DNA from: Enterocloster aldenensis
Lineage (GTDB): Bacteria; Bacillota; Clostridia; Lachnospirales; Lachnospiraceae
Direction: 5' to 3'
Assembly (NCBI RefSeq): GCF_003434055.1
Contig: NZ_QVEX01000009.1
Coordinates: 1 to 64,000, forward strand
Length of the DNA stretch: 64,000 nt
The notes below the pieces were generated by a model that saw only the letters and a program-made list of their open reading frames with translations, did not search any database and was not told the DNA's origin. Made by a program: the position numbers and the translations under genes. Each line of letters opens with the position of its first letter. The first letter of the stretch is position 1. Shown here one piece after another: positions 16,748-25,579 of the stretch.

Positions 16748-17746
16748 TCAGGCGCTCTCCCTTATAATAAGCTTCACGCCCATGTATTCATCCTCCACCT
16801 GCTGTCCCTCTACCAGTGCAAGCATCTTATCCACATACGTCTTAGCCAGCCTCTCCTTTGAAACATCTACCGTGGTAAGCGCCGGCGTGGTGAGGGGCGC
16901 TATCTGGGTATTGTCGCATCCGATGACGGACAGATCGCCCGGCACGGAAATGTTAAGCTTCTTCAGATACTGCATGATCTGGGCGGCAAGATAGTCGTTC
17001 CCCACCACCAGGGCCGTGGGCCTGCCATCCTTCTCAGAGGTCACCAGCATGCGGAATACCTCCTCGCATATATCGTCCACGGTCTGGGTCCTGGTACACA
17101 CAAGCTCCGGCCTGACCGGAATGTTGCTGTGCCTTAAGGCCTCCACGTATGCCCTGACACGGAAGTCATCTCCCTCCACGCCCTTTGTCAGGTACTTGAC
17201 CGGGGGCACCATGCCGATGCAGGTGTGGCCCTTCAGGATCAGATAATCCACCGACTTCCTGACCGCGTCATAATAATCCGGCACAACCGTCACAATCCTG
17301 GAATCCAGCGCCTCATAATGCTTTGTCCTGTATAGGATGATGGGAATGCCGTTCATGGCAATGGTGTTGAGCTGCTGGGCGTCAAACATATTGGTAGCCA
17401 TGAAGATTCCTTCCGGCTGCCTGCTGATTAACATATCCAGGAACTCCTTGGTATTCCTGCTGTAATTAAGGGATATATAGTATCCATGCTCAAAAAGCCT
17501 GGTCTCCACTGCCTCAAAAAGTTCTGCCTGAATATTGTCGCAGACAAATATGAACTGGGCGGAGCGGCTGGTCCTAAGTCCCCTTGCCAGCTGGTTCGGT
17601 ATGTAATTCAACTCCCTGACAGCTTCTAATACCTTCTCCCTCTTTTCCTGGCTGACATAATTGGAATTGTTCAGCACATACGATACAATGGTCGGAGAAA
17701 CATTCGCAAGCCTGGCAACGTCTTCGCGGGTAACTGTTTTGCTCAT
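16748..17746 (-). CDS. LacI-family transcriptional regulator
   Basis: The protein has 332 residues. Residues 4-50 hold the LacI helix-turn-helix and hinge: TREDVARLANVSPTIVSYVL, then NYIPNQLARGLRTSRS. The rest is a periplasmic-binding-like sensor domain with TALVVGNDYLAAQIMQYL and SVIGCDNTQIAPLTTPALTTV. It should bind a small molecule and repress nearby genes. Likely targets are the M29-like and PLP-enzyme genes through the palindrome at 16669, and itself through a similar site at 17772. The ATG at 17746 follows AAAGGAAGAAAAC. Confidence 0.92.
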   Translation of the reverse strand: MSKTVTREDVARLANVSPTIVSYVLNNSNYVSQEKREKVLEAVRELNYIPNQLARGLRTSRSAQFIFVCDNIQAELFEAVETRLFEHGYYISLNYSRNTKEFLDMLISRQPEGIFMATNMFDAQQLNTIAMNGIPIILYRTKHYEALDSRIVTVVPDYYDAVRKSVDYLILKGHTCIGMVPPVKYLTKGVEGDDFRVRAYVEALRHSNIPVRPELVCTRTQTVDDICEEVFRMLVTSEKDGRPTALVVGNDYLAAQIMQYLKKLNISVPGDLSVIGCDNTQIAPLTTPALTTVDVSKERLAKTYVDKMLALVEGQQVEDEYMGVKLIIRESA

Positions 17747-17771
17747 GTTTTCTTCCTTTCTTCTGTGTTTT

Positions 17772-17789
17772 ATAAATACGTATAAATAT
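17772..17789. promoter_or_regulatory. Candidate autoregulatory LacI site
   Basis: ATAAATACGTATAAATAT carries the same half-site (ATAAATAT) and central CG as the palindrome at 16669, but the left arm is imperfect. It is about 26-43 bases before the regulator start codon, where binding would block its own transcription. The AT-rich DNA at 17790-17940 probably holds the promoter; I see no gene there. Confidence 0.4.
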
Positions 17790-18045
17790 CTTATGGTTTA
17801 TATATATCACTTTTAAACCATGATGTCAACATATTTTAAATATTTTTTCAACATTATTGATATATTATTCCTGTTTTATCCTTATTTATTATGTAAATTA
17901 TCCATATTTATATATTTATATTATTTACTAACCAGATTACCGCCTAACCGCCCTATTCTCCCAGCAGCCAATCCCCGGCAGCGTTCCCAGACATTCAGTA
18001 CATGGCCATACATCCCTTACATTATATATTCCGATGTAACAGCGT

Positions 18046-18085
18046 AGCCAAAAGCCGTGGCCATCTGTGGTCACGGCTTTTGGCT
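18046..18085. terminator. Hairpin terminator downstream of dehydrogenase copy 2
   Basis: A perfect 14-bp stem, AGCCAAAAGCCGTG with its complement, encloses a 12-base loop. It lies about 140 bases after the second zinc dehydrogenase. The remainder of 17790-18225 has no gene that I can support. Confidence 0.65.
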
Positions 18086-18225
18086 CTAATATGTCTGGCC
18101 CTGTCATGTCTGGCACTATGTCTGCTTTTATCAAGCTTAAACCCTGCAGTCATTTAAGTCCTGCGTAAAGGAATCCAGATATACAGCCCGGCCAGTCAGG
18201 ACATCCCCGGCCGCAGCTCCCTTCA

Positions 18226-19245
18226 TCAATCCAGCACTACATTCACCTTCATGTAATTCCCCGGATTCTTCTCAATATCAATGATTGTCCCCGGAGTCTC
18301 ATCCATACCCACAACCTTGGTAAGGATTTTCCTCACATCCACCTTCCCGGTATAAATCAGGTCGATTGCCTCCTCAAACTCATTGGCGCTGGTGCGGGCG
18401 CCGCGGATGTCCACTTCCTTGCGGGTAATGGCATCGGTTGGCAGGGGCGTCTCCTTCTTGGGCCACCCGGTCAGGGTAATGCGGCCCGCGTTGGACACAA
18501 TGTCCAGGGTGGAGCGGACAGCGGCATTGGCGCCGGAACACTCCATCACCAGTTCGGCCATGCGGCCTTTTGTGTACTCAGATACCTTTTGGACCACATC
18601 CTGGGCGGCAGAGTTGATGGTGTACCTGACCCCCAGTTCACGTGCAAATTCCAGCCTCTCATCCACCACATCAATGACAATCGGCTCTGCGCCGTAGGCC
18701 AGCGCTGCCATGGCTGCCAGCAATCCGATGGGGCCTGCGCCGATAATCGCCACATGCTCCCCTGCCGCCAGCTCCCCTCTGTGGATCCCATGAAGGGCAA
18801 TGGTCAGCGGCTCTGCCATGGGCGCGATATCCCAGGGCATGTCATCCGGCAGTTTCCATAGCATGTCGGCCGGATGGGTCATGTATTCAGCCATCCCGCC
18901 TTCCACATGCACGCCTAATACCTTAAGGTCCGTACAGCAGTTGGTGCGGCCGACGGAACACGGATAACATGTGCCGCAGTAGAGATACGGATCCACAATG
19001 ACGCGGTCGCCAGCTTTAATACCCCTGGCATTATCTTCCGGTATGGACAGCACCTCACCCACAATCTCATGACCGATTATCCTTGGAAATGACACCAGGG
19101 GGTTAGTCCCTCTGAATGCCCCGATATCGCTGCCGCAGATGCCTGCCGCCCTTACCTTAATCAGCGCCTGTCCTTCTTTTGGCTCTGGTTTTTCTATATC
19201 AATGCACTGAACCTTCCACGGTTCCTCAAACTTAATCGCCTTCAC
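18226..19245 (-). CDS. Zinc-dependent sorbitol/alcohol dehydrogenase (MDR), copy 2
   Basis: The protein has 339 residues from a GTG at 19245, ten bases after AGGAGGG. An upstream ATG at 19359 would add 38 residues with no homology to copy 1, so I reject it. Domain order and residues are as in copy 1 (5929-6945): ICGSD, GHE, CGTCYPCSVGRTNC for structural zinc, and AIIGAGPIGLLAA. Most positions agree with copy 1 on reading them side by side, which marks recent paralogues. It follows livF of system 2 by about 110 bases and probably uses an alcohol or keto group of the compound that system 2 imports. Confidence 0.9.
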   Translation of the reverse strand: MKAIKFEEPWKVQCIDIEKPEPKEGQALIKVRAAGICGSDIGAFRGTNPLVSFPRIIGHEIVGEVLSIPEDNARGIKAGDRVIVDPYLYCGTCYPCSVGRTNCCTDLKVLGVHVEGGMAEYMTHPADMLWKLPDDMPWDIAPMAEPLTIALHGIHRGELAAGEHVAIIGAGPIGLLAAMAALAYGAEPIVIDVVDERLEFARELGVRYTINSAAQDVVQKVSEYTKGRMAELVMECSGANAAVRSTLDIVSNAGRITLTGWPKKETPLPTDAITRKEVDIRGARTSANEFEEAIDLIYTGKVDVRKILTKVVGMDETPGTIIDIEKNPGNYMKVNVVLD

Positions 19246-19358
19246 GGTTTCTTCCCTCCTACTACTAACTATATGCTGCCGGCTCTGACCGGCCTGTTCC
19301 CCGGCACTGCCCAGGTTTTCTGCGCTGCACGGATTCCGGCTGCGGCCGGCCCATGTCA

Positions 19359-20069
19359 TCAGCCGCCCAGATACGCCTTCTTAATATCATCCGAATCCAT
19401 CAGCACCTTGCTGTCCCCGCTGGCAACCAGGTTGCCAACCTCCAGGACATAGGTCCGGTTGGAGATGGACATGGCCATGAACGCGTTCTGTTCAACAATT
19501 GCAATGGGGATATTCCTTACCTTATTGACACGCACGATGACGTCAAACATATCGTCCACGATTACAGGCGCCAGCCCCAGGCTGGGCTCATCCAGCATGA
19601 GAAGTTCAGGATCTGACATCAGTCCCCTTGCAATGGCCAACATCTGCTGTTCGCCCCCTGACATGGAACCTGCTTTCTGCTTTGCACGCTCCTTAAGCCT
19701 TGGGAAGATTTCGTACTGTTCTTCCAGGTGGCGGTCCATGTCGGCCTTGGACATTTTCACGGAATAAGCGCCCATCTCCAGGTTTTCCTGCACGGTCATG
19801 TTGGGGAATATCTCACGTCCCTCAGGCACATACACAATCTTATGTCCCACTACCTTGTGGGAGGGCAGGCCGCTGATGACCTGTCCGTTGTACTCAATGG
19901 TTCCCTTCTTAGGCTTGTTGATGCCCATGATGGACTTCATAAGGGTTGTCTTGCCTGCTCCGTTGGCTCCGATGATGGAGACAATCTCGTTGTCCCCCAC
20001 TTCGATGGACACGTCAAACAAAGCCTGGACCTTGCCATAATATACGTCAATTCCGTTTACCTTAAGCAT
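19359..20069 (-). CDS. livF: Liv-type ABC transporter ATPase LivF, system 2
   Basis: The protein has 236 residues from the ATG at 20069, inside an eight-base overlap with the livG stop. It has Walker A GANGAGKTT, signature MSGGEQQMLAIARGL and Walker B LLMLDEPSLGLAP. The longer frame to 20168 lies wholly inside livG and is not the start. Confidence 0.92.
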   Translation of the reverse strand: MLKVNGIDVYYGKVQALFDVSIEVGDNEIVSIIGANGAGKTTLMKSIMGINKPKKGTIEYNGQVISGLPSHKVVGHKIVYVPEGREIFPNMTVQENLEMGAYSVKMSKADMDRHLEEQYEIFPRLKERAKQKAGSMSGGEQQMLAIARGLMSDPELLMLDEPSLGLAPVIVDDMFDVIVRVNKVRNIPIAIVEQNAFMAMSISNRTYVLEVGNLVASGDSKVLMDSDDIKKAYLGG

Positions 20070-20877
20070 GTGCAGCCCCCCTTGCCATGTTCTGCTTATA
20101 CCGGTCGCCCAGGTAAGCCTTGATGACCACCGGATCCTGCTGGATTTCCTCCGGCGTACCCTCTGCAATCTTGGCGCCGAAGCTGATGACCGTGATATAG
20201 TCGCTGATGTTCATGATGACATCCATGTTGTGCTCAATAAGGAAAATGTCAATGCCGGAATCAAATACCTTAAGCATGATATTGACAAATTCCACACGTT
20301 CCGACGGGTTCAGGCCGGCTGCCGGCTCATCCAGGAACAGCAGCTTGGGGTCTGACATCAGGGAACGGGCCAGCTCGGTCAGCTTCTGCTTTCCGTAAGG
20401 CATGTTGGCCGGGTATTCGTCTGCCAGGTCCTTAAGCCCGATGAACTCCAGGATGGAATCAGCTTTTTCCTGAATCAGCTTCTCCTCCCTTGCAGCTGCC
20501 CCGAAGTTAAACATGAATGGGAAAAATCCCTGTTTCATATCCATCATGCTGCCCATCATCAGGTTCTCCTTCACGGTCATGGAGCGGTACAGCTTCAGGT
20601 TCTGGAAGGTACGGCTGCAGCGTGTCTGGGCAATCTGGTGCGCGCTCATTCCGCTTATTTTGGTTCCCTCATGGTAAATCTCGCCTTCCGTTAACGGCAG
20701 GAGCCCTGTAATCATATTGATGGCAGTGGACTTGCCAGCGCCGTTTGGCCCAATGAGGGCGTGGATGGTGCGCTCCTTCATATCAAGGGACAGGTCATTG
20801 ACCGCAACCAGTCCCGAGAAACGTTTTGTCACATTCTTCAAGGTCAGTACGGATTTTCCTTCTCTGTTATCAGACAT
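20062..20877 (-). CDS. livG: Liv-type ABC transporter ATPase LivG, system 2
   Basis: The protein has 271 residues, with Walker A GPNGAGKST, LivG-type signature MPYGKQKLTELARSL, Walker B LLFLDEPAAGLNP and IEHNMDVIMNIS. It overlaps livM by eight bases at the start and livF by eight at the end, so the three are tightly coupled. Confidence 0.92.
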   Translation of the reverse strand: MSDNREGKSVLTLKNVTKRFSGLVAVNDLSLDMKERTIHALIGPNGAGKSTAINMITGLLPLTEGEIYHEGTKISGMSAHQIAQTRCSRTFQNLKLYRSMTVKENLMMGSMMDMKQGFFPFMFNFGAAAREEKLIQEKADSILEFIGLKDLADEYPANMPYGKQKLTELARSLMSDPKLLFLDEPAAGLNPSERVEFVNIMLKVFDSGIDIFLIEHNMDVIMNISDYITVISFGAKIAEGTPEEIQQDPVVIKAYLGDRYKQNMARGAAHA

Positions 20878-21838
20878 TTGCCTGTCCTCCTTTCACTGCT
20901 TTTTCCGCTGTTTTCTTAACCCTGAACAGGGAAACAATCCCGTTTGGCAGGAAAATGACGAACAGCAGGGTAATGATGGAGAATACCAGCCAGTAATAAT
21001 TCTCCATGAACCGTAAGAACTCAGGTACCAGGGTAACCAGAATTGCGCCCAGCACATTGCCCGGCACGGAACCAATGCCGCCGATGACCAGCATGACCAC
21101 GTAGTTAATTGAAAATTCCAGGTTGTAGGCGCTTGGGTTGATGAAGCCCACATAATGTGAATACAGGCTGCCTGCAATGGTTGCATAGATGGCTGCCAGG
21201 GTAAATGCCATGATCTTGATATTGGCAATGTTGACGCCGCCTGCCTCCACCGCATCCGGATTATCCTTGACAGCAAGGAAGGAACGCCCCCACTTGGAAT
21301 TGACAATCCGGTACGCATTGAATATGAGCAGCACCGCAATGACCAGGTACAGGTAGTAAATCTCCTTGTTGCTCTGGAACTTGAAGCCGAAGATGGAGAA
21401 GGTGGGGATGCCCGTGACACCCAGAGCCCCTCCGGTAAGTCCGGTCAGGTTGGTCATCAGGATCCTTACGATTTCGGAAAACCCGATGGTGGTCAGCGCC
21501 AGGTATACGCCGGACACACGCAGGGAAGGATATCCAAGCCCCATACCGATGAGACATCCCATGCCCACGGCTGCCACAAGGCAGATCCAGGGATTCAGCC
21601 CAAGCTTGGTAGCCAGCAGCAAGGATGTGTAAGCGCCCATGGAAAAGATTCCCGCCGTGCCGAGGTTCATCTGGCCCGTAAGGCCTGTGATGAAGTTAAG
21701 GCCCACCACGATGATGATGTTGATAAGCACCTGTATCATCAGGTTCAGGTGGTAGTTATTGGTTATGAACATAGGGAGAACCGCTGCCAGAGCAATCGCT
21801 GCCAATGCAATTATCATTGCTGATTTATTCTTTTTCAT
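20870..21838 (-). CDS. livM: Liv-type ABC permease LivM, system 2
   Basis: The protein has 322 residues with many membrane helices, the family motif TGLTGQMNLGTAGIFSMGAY near residue 52 and LTTIGFSEIVRIL. It ends with a basic tail (RVKKTAEKAVKGG). It lies 11 bases after livH; the ATG is preceded by AAGGAGGAGAGCT. Confidence 0.9.
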   Translation of the reverse strand: MKKNKSAMIIALAAIALAAVLPMFITNNYHLNLMIQVLINIIIVVGLNFITGLTGQMNLGTAGIFSMGAYTSLLLATKLGLNPWICLVAAVGMGCLIGMGLGYPSLRVSGVYLALTTIGFSEIVRILMTNLTGLTGGALGVTGIPTFSIFGFKFQSNKEIYYLYLVIAVLLIFNAYRIVNSKWGRSFLAVKDNPDAVEAGGVNIANIKIMAFTLAAIYATIAGSLYSHYVGFINPSAYNLEFSINYVVMLVIGGIGSVPGNVLGAILVTLVPEFLRFMENYYWLVFSIITLLFVIFLPNGIVSLFRVKKTAEKAVKGGQANV

Positions 21839-21849
21839 AGCTCTCCTCC

Positions 21850-22716
21850 TTATCTCCTGTTTCCTAAGATTCCTGAAGGCTTAATCAGCAGGAAGATGAT
21901 CAGCAGCACAAAGGACAGGCAGTCCTTATACACGGAAGGGATGATCATGCTTCCGAAGATTTCCACAACCCCCAGCAGGATGCCGCCTACAATGGCGCCC
22001 GGAAGATATCCGAACCCGCCAATCACACCAGATGCAAAGCCTTTCAGGCCAATCATGGATGACATCTGCAGCTCTACGTTGAAAATCGGTATGACCAGGA
22101 CACCGATGGTTGCGCAGATCAGGGCTGACAGGCCAACCGTAAATGCAATGTTCATGGGAACGTTGATGCCCATCAGGGACGCGGCTGTCTTGTTCTCAGA
22201 CACACAGCGCATGGCCTTGCCCATCTTGGTGGTCTTAAAGAAAATCTGAAGGCCTGCCGTTATGATGGAACATACAACAATGATTACAATGTGCGCCTTG
22301 GACACCACGATGGGGCCCAGGTGAAAAGAGCCCCTAAGGAAGTTGTCCAGGGTAAATGGCAGCGGTCCCCAAATCAGACGTACGCATTCAGTGATGATCC
22401 TGCCAAGTATGACGGTTCCGATTACAGCAAATAGATTCGTTGATAATCTGCTCAGGGGGTTAAATATGGCAAATGCGCTTACCATACCAAGCAGGAACAT
22501 GGTAAGGACCGTGCACAGGATTGCCAGTACCGGCGGGAGCCCTAAGCTCAATACATAGGAGCCTGCAAACATATAGGCGCCAAAGAGAATGAATTTATCA
22601 TGGCTGAAATTAAGGAGCCCGGTTGAATTCCATATAAGTGTATACTCAATACCTACCAGGGCATAGATAAAGCCCATGGCAACACCGGTAATAAGCAGCT
22701 GTACAAAAACCTGCAT
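21850..22716 (-). CDS. livH: Liv-type ABC permease LivH, system 2
   Basis: The protein has 288 residues. The N-terminus LLITGVAMGFIYALVGIEYTLI, LLNFSHDKFILFGAY (LNFAHG-like), and C-terminal GFGYLPGAIVGGILLGVVEIFGS are LivH features. The start has AGGAGG eight bases upstream. It is the membrane channel partner of LivM. Confidence 0.9.
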   Translation of the reverse strand: MQVFVQLLITGVAMGFIYALVGIEYTLIWNSTGLLNFSHDKFILFGAYMFAGSYVLSLGLPPVLAILCTVLTMFLLGMVSAFAIFNPLSRLSTNLFAVIGTVILGRIITECVRLIWGPLPFTLDNFLRGSFHLGPIVVSKAHIVIIVVCSIITAGLQIFFKTTKMGKAMRCVSENKTAASLMGINVPMNIAFTVGLSALICATIGVLVIPIFNVELQMSSMIGLKGFASGVIGGFGYLPGAIVGGILLGVVEIFGSMIIPSVYKDCLSFVLLIIFLLIKPSGILGNRR

Positions 22717-22731
22717 ATGTAAAACCTCCTA

Positions 22732-23955
22732 TTAATCAAGGGATATCTGCTGTGTTACGTTCATATTCTTATCGCCGTCAAATTCCAGGATGTACAGGTT
22801 GGTGTTCATCTCGCCCTGTGCATTGCAGTTCAGCTTACCGAATACTGCGTCGAAATCCTTTGTCTCAGACAGTGCCTTCCTGATATCCTCAGGTTTGTCG
22901 GAACCGGCCCTGTCAATGGCGTCTGCTGCAAGATAAGCTGCCGTATAGTACATGGCTGCGTATCTCTCCACGTCCTCGCCCCAGCGTGCATGGAAATCAT
23001 CCAGGAACTTCTTCATGACTGCATTGGATTCGTCTGCGTAGAAATCCGTGGACGCATAGGTGCCTTCCAGCTGCTTTGCATCACACAGGTCATAGGTCTG
23101 GGACTGTGCAAGTGCGTTTGGTCCGACATGAGGAATATCGCCCATGCCAAGCTCGTCTAACTGACGTACAATCAGCGCTGCCTCGGCGTCATGTGAGAAG
23201 TCAAACACAACATCCGGTCCCCATCCTTTAATCTTGGAAAGCTGGGAGGTCAGGTCCTTGTCGCCGGAGGTAAATCCTTCTGAATAATACTCAATGCCGT
23301 TGTCTGCACAGTACTGCTTGGTTGCCCCGTCAGCAGCCACGCCATAGTCGTCCGTATCATACAGGGCGCCAATCTTCTTAACCCCGAACTTGTCCTTTGC
23401 AAACTCCACCATAGCTGGTCCAACCGCTCCGTCGGATACGGAAATACGGAAAAAGTATGGGTTCTCAGCTTCCAGAAGCTTTGGTGATGTGGCTGCCGTG
23501 ATAAAAGGAACCCCTGCCTTTCTGTAAAGTTCCTGGGTTGCAGATGCCATTGGGGAAGTGTGCGGTCCAATGGAAACAGATACGTTCTCGCCCAGGATCT
23601 TGTTGACCGCGTTAACAGCGCCTGTGGGTGTTCCTGTATCATCTACCAGGACCATCTCAAGGGGTCTTCCGCCCAGTACGCCGCCGTCTGCATTAATCTC
23701 TTCAAATGCCATGGTAATGGCCTGTTTCATACGGATGCCGCCGGCTGCCATGGGGCCTGTCACCATGTTGGAAACGCCTACCTTGATGGGCTCTCCGGTT
23801 GCAGTGGACTGCGCTGCCTGTCCTGCCCCTGGCTCTCCTGCTGCCGGTGCTGCTGTTGTCTGCTTGCCCGGGGATCCGCTGCATCCTGCCAGTGAGGTTG
23901 CCACCATACATGCCGCCAGTGTTACGCCTAAGATTTTTTTCATGTTTTTCTTCAT
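22732..23955 (-). CDS. Liv-type substrate-binding lipoprotein, system 2
   Basis: The protein has 407 residues. The signal peptide ends in lipobox LAGC with Cys25, followed by a Gly/Ala/Thr-rich linker to about residue 55. It has a type-I binding-protein fold: IKVGVSNMVTGPMAAGGIRMKQAI, SIGPHTSPMASATQELYRKAGVPFI, and two lobes. It feeds LivHMGF system 2. The ligand is unknown. Its gene is first in the operon, with a promoter and an inverted repeat upstream, and the divergent GntR/FCD gene is the probable regulator. Confidence 0.9.
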   Translation of the reverse strand: MKKNMKKILGVTLAACMVATSLAGCSGSPGKQTTAAPAAGEPGAGQAAQSTATGEPIKVGVSNMVTGPMAAGGIRMKQAITMAFEEINADGGVLGGRPLEMVLVDDTGTPTGAVNAVNKILGENVSVSIGPHTSPMASATQELYRKAGVPFITAATSPKLLEAENPYFFRISVSDGAVGPAMVEFAKDKFGVKKIGALYDTDDYGVAADGATKQYCADNGIEYYSEGFTSGDKDLTSQLSKIKGWGPDVVFDFSHDAEAALIVRQLDELGMGDIPHVGPNALAQSQTYDLCDAKQLEGTYASTDFYADESNAVMKKFLDDFHARWGEDVERYAAMYYTAAYLAADAIDRAGSDKPEDIRKALSETKDFDAVFGKLNCNAQGEMNTNLYILEFDGDKNMNVTQQISLD

Positions 23956-24015
23956 GTTCTAATCCTCCTCTGCTTATCTTTATACCTTCTTAATGCTGTT
24001 GCTAAGAATCTTAAC

Positions 24016-24042
24016 GATATATTAATACGGGTGTAATATATC
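24016..24042. promoter_or_regulatory. Inverted repeat, candidate operator of the GntR/FCD regulator
   Basis: GATATATTA and TAATATATC are perfect inverted 9-mers with a 9-base spacer, lying just downstream of the -10 box of the Liv system 2 promoter. Binding there would block transcription. The regulator encoded divergently is the natural candidate. Confidence 0.4.
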
Positions 24043-24053
24043 TTAATGCAGTT

Positions 24054-24082
24054 AATATACTACTACCGAATTACAAATGCAA
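24054..24082 (-). promoter_or_regulatory. Promoter of Liv system 2 operon
   Basis: On the minus strand TTGCAT and TATATT are spaced by 17 bases, about 100 bases before the binding-protein start codon. The divergent region 23956-24339 is strongly AT-rich and holds no gene. Confidence 0.5.
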
Positions 24083-24219
24083 TATTAAATATTTTTTTAA
24101 CAATACTTTTGTTACTTTTTACATTAATATCATAATTTTTTTGTGCAATTTAACCGTTAAGATTTATTAACACCCTATTGACATACCACATTTTTGTATA
24201 TCACAACCTTCTGTCTTAC

Positions 24220-24249
24220 TTGACAGATTGATGGCAAAGACGATATACT
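24220..24249 (+). promoter_or_regulatory. Promoter of the GntR/FCD regulator gene
   Basis: TTGACA and TATACT are spaced by 18 bases, about 90 bases before the ATG at 24340. Confidence 0.55.
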
Positions 24250-24339
24250 AGAAAAGTAAAATTTAACAGTTATATAACTTAATATATTACTCGAATCGTG
24301 GTATTAATATATATATATACTGCCAAAGGAGACCTGAAT

Positions 24340-25023
24340 ATGGAAAATTTCACTCAGAAGCCCGGGGAAACTGCCCGCGAATACGCGCAAAGGTATCTGC
24401 TGTACCAGATCATCAACCTTAACTTTGAACCTGGACAGAAGATTTCAGATGTAGAGATATCAAAAGAATTAAATATAAGCAGGACGCCGGTCCGCGAAGC
24501 CATCCTCTCCCTTACCAACGGACAGCTGATTGAAAGCTATCCCCAGCGCGGGATTTTCGTGTCATTAATTAATTCAGAGATTGTGGAACAGGTATGTACC
24601 ATGCGTAAGATGATTGAAGGTCCCCTGGCAGAGATGAGCTGCGGCCTCGTTACCCAAAGCAACCTGGACAACCTTTATGACACAATCACCCTGCAGAAAG
24701 ACTATGCTTCCGGAGGACCAAGGGAAAATTTTGAGAAATTCCTCTCCCTGGACATTGCGTTCCATAAAGAATTTTATGATATATGCAGCATGTCCTTTAT
24801 CTATGATACCATGCAGAATGTAATGCCCCACTTTGACCGTCAGAGAAAGCTAAGCTACCACATCGCCATCTCCGACCGTGTGATCAGCGAACATGTGGCC
24901 ATCTGTAAGGCTTTGAAGGACAAGGACCCGGCAGCAGCCGGCAGGGCCATGGTGGCGCATATATCCACCGCCCTGGTTGACCAGGGAATCCTGAAGAAGA
25001 AATTCCCGGATTATTTCCTGTAG
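24340..25023 (+). CDS. GntR-family regulator with FCD sensor domain
   Basis: The protein has 227 residues from the ATG at 24340, eight bases after AAAGGAG. The N-terminal winged helix spans residues about 10-75 (ISDVEISKELNISRTPVREAI, then the GIFVSLI wing). The all-helical FCD domain follows, with the metal-ligand pattern Asp...His (FHKEFYDICSM) and two later His (EHVAICKAL, MVAHIS). FCD regulators sense carboxylic acids, often sugar acids. It is divergent from Liv system 2, which it probably controls. A strong terminator follows. Confidence 0.9.
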   Translation: MENFTQKPGETAREYAQRYLLYQIINLNFEPGQKISDVEISKELNISRTPVREAILSLTNGQLIESYPQRGIFVSLINSEIVEQVCTMRKMIEGPLAEMSCGLVTQSNLDNLYDTITLQKDYASGGPRENFEKFLSLDIAFHKEFYDICSMSFIYDTMQNVMPHFDRQRKLSYHIAISDRVISEHVAICKALKDKDPAAAGRAMVAHISTALVDQGILKKKFPDYFL

Positions 25024-25054
25024 ATAAACACATAGCTGGATGTGAAGATGCAGA

Positions 25055-25119
25055 AAGCTTCCCAGCATACATGCCGGCGTGGTACCGTACCGGCATGTAT
25101 GTTTTGGGAAGCTTTTTTT
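25055..25119 (+). terminator. Strong intrinsic terminator after the GntR/FCD gene
   Basis: AAGCTTCCCA and CATACATGCCGG pair with CCGGCATGTATG and TTGGGAAGCTT, then a run of seven T follows. The reverse direction also has a stem and T run, so it could serve the convergent DUF1667 gene too. Confidence 0.85.
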
Positions 25120-25192
25120 ACTAATCGGTTCACATCCAGAAGTGTGCCCTTATAATATATTTATCTTAATATATCTATCTTGATATAATATA

Positions 25193-25579
25193 TTACTTTT
25201 CGGCATTTTCCGGTATATCCTTTGTCACAATCACATCCGTATCATAACCAAAAAGATTATGGATGACCACGGTTCCTGATTCCACCGGGGCAGTCAGGGT
25301 GCATTTCCTGATTTCAGCCATGGCATCAAAAATGCGGCCTTTCGGGATTGGCGCTGTCAGGCGCACACTGGTTAAGGGAAGGATCCCTCCTTTGACAAGG
25401 ACAGAAGTAGCAATATTCCTCTGGGGGTCTTTTAACTCCTGTTCCACATAGGCGTTGCCTTTTTTGCAGGCTGCGCCTTCAATGGAAAGGATTTCCACTG
25501 CGCCGCCCTCTTTTTCTTCTATCTCAGCCCTGATTTCACACCCATTGGGGCAGATGATACATGTAAATTCCCTCATCAT
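25193..25579 (-). CDS. DUF1667 small iron-sulfur-type partner protein
   Basis: The protein has 128 residues from the ATG at 25579 (ATGA overlap with the upstream flavoprotein stop, GGAGGTG upstream). The N-terminus has CIICPNGCEI and a later AACKKGNAYVEQE, giving Cys pairs that could hold a metal or cluster. DUF1667 proteins are the third gene of clostridial GlpA-like / FAD oxidoreductase / DUF1667 operons, as here. I infer a partner subunit of the flavoprotein complex. Confidence 0.85.
   Translation of the reverse strand: MMREFTCIICPNGCEIRAEIEEKEGGAVEILSIEGAACKKGNAYVEQELKDPQRNIATSVLVKGGILPLTSVRLTAPIPKGRIFDAMAEIRKCTLTAPVESGTVVIHNLFGYDTDVIVTKDIPENAEK

Noticed and set aside
19246..19359. N-terminal extension of dehydrogenase copy 2 (ATG at 19359)
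   Set aside because: The extra 38 residues have no counterpart in the paralogue, and a GTG with AGGAGG sits at the homologous position.
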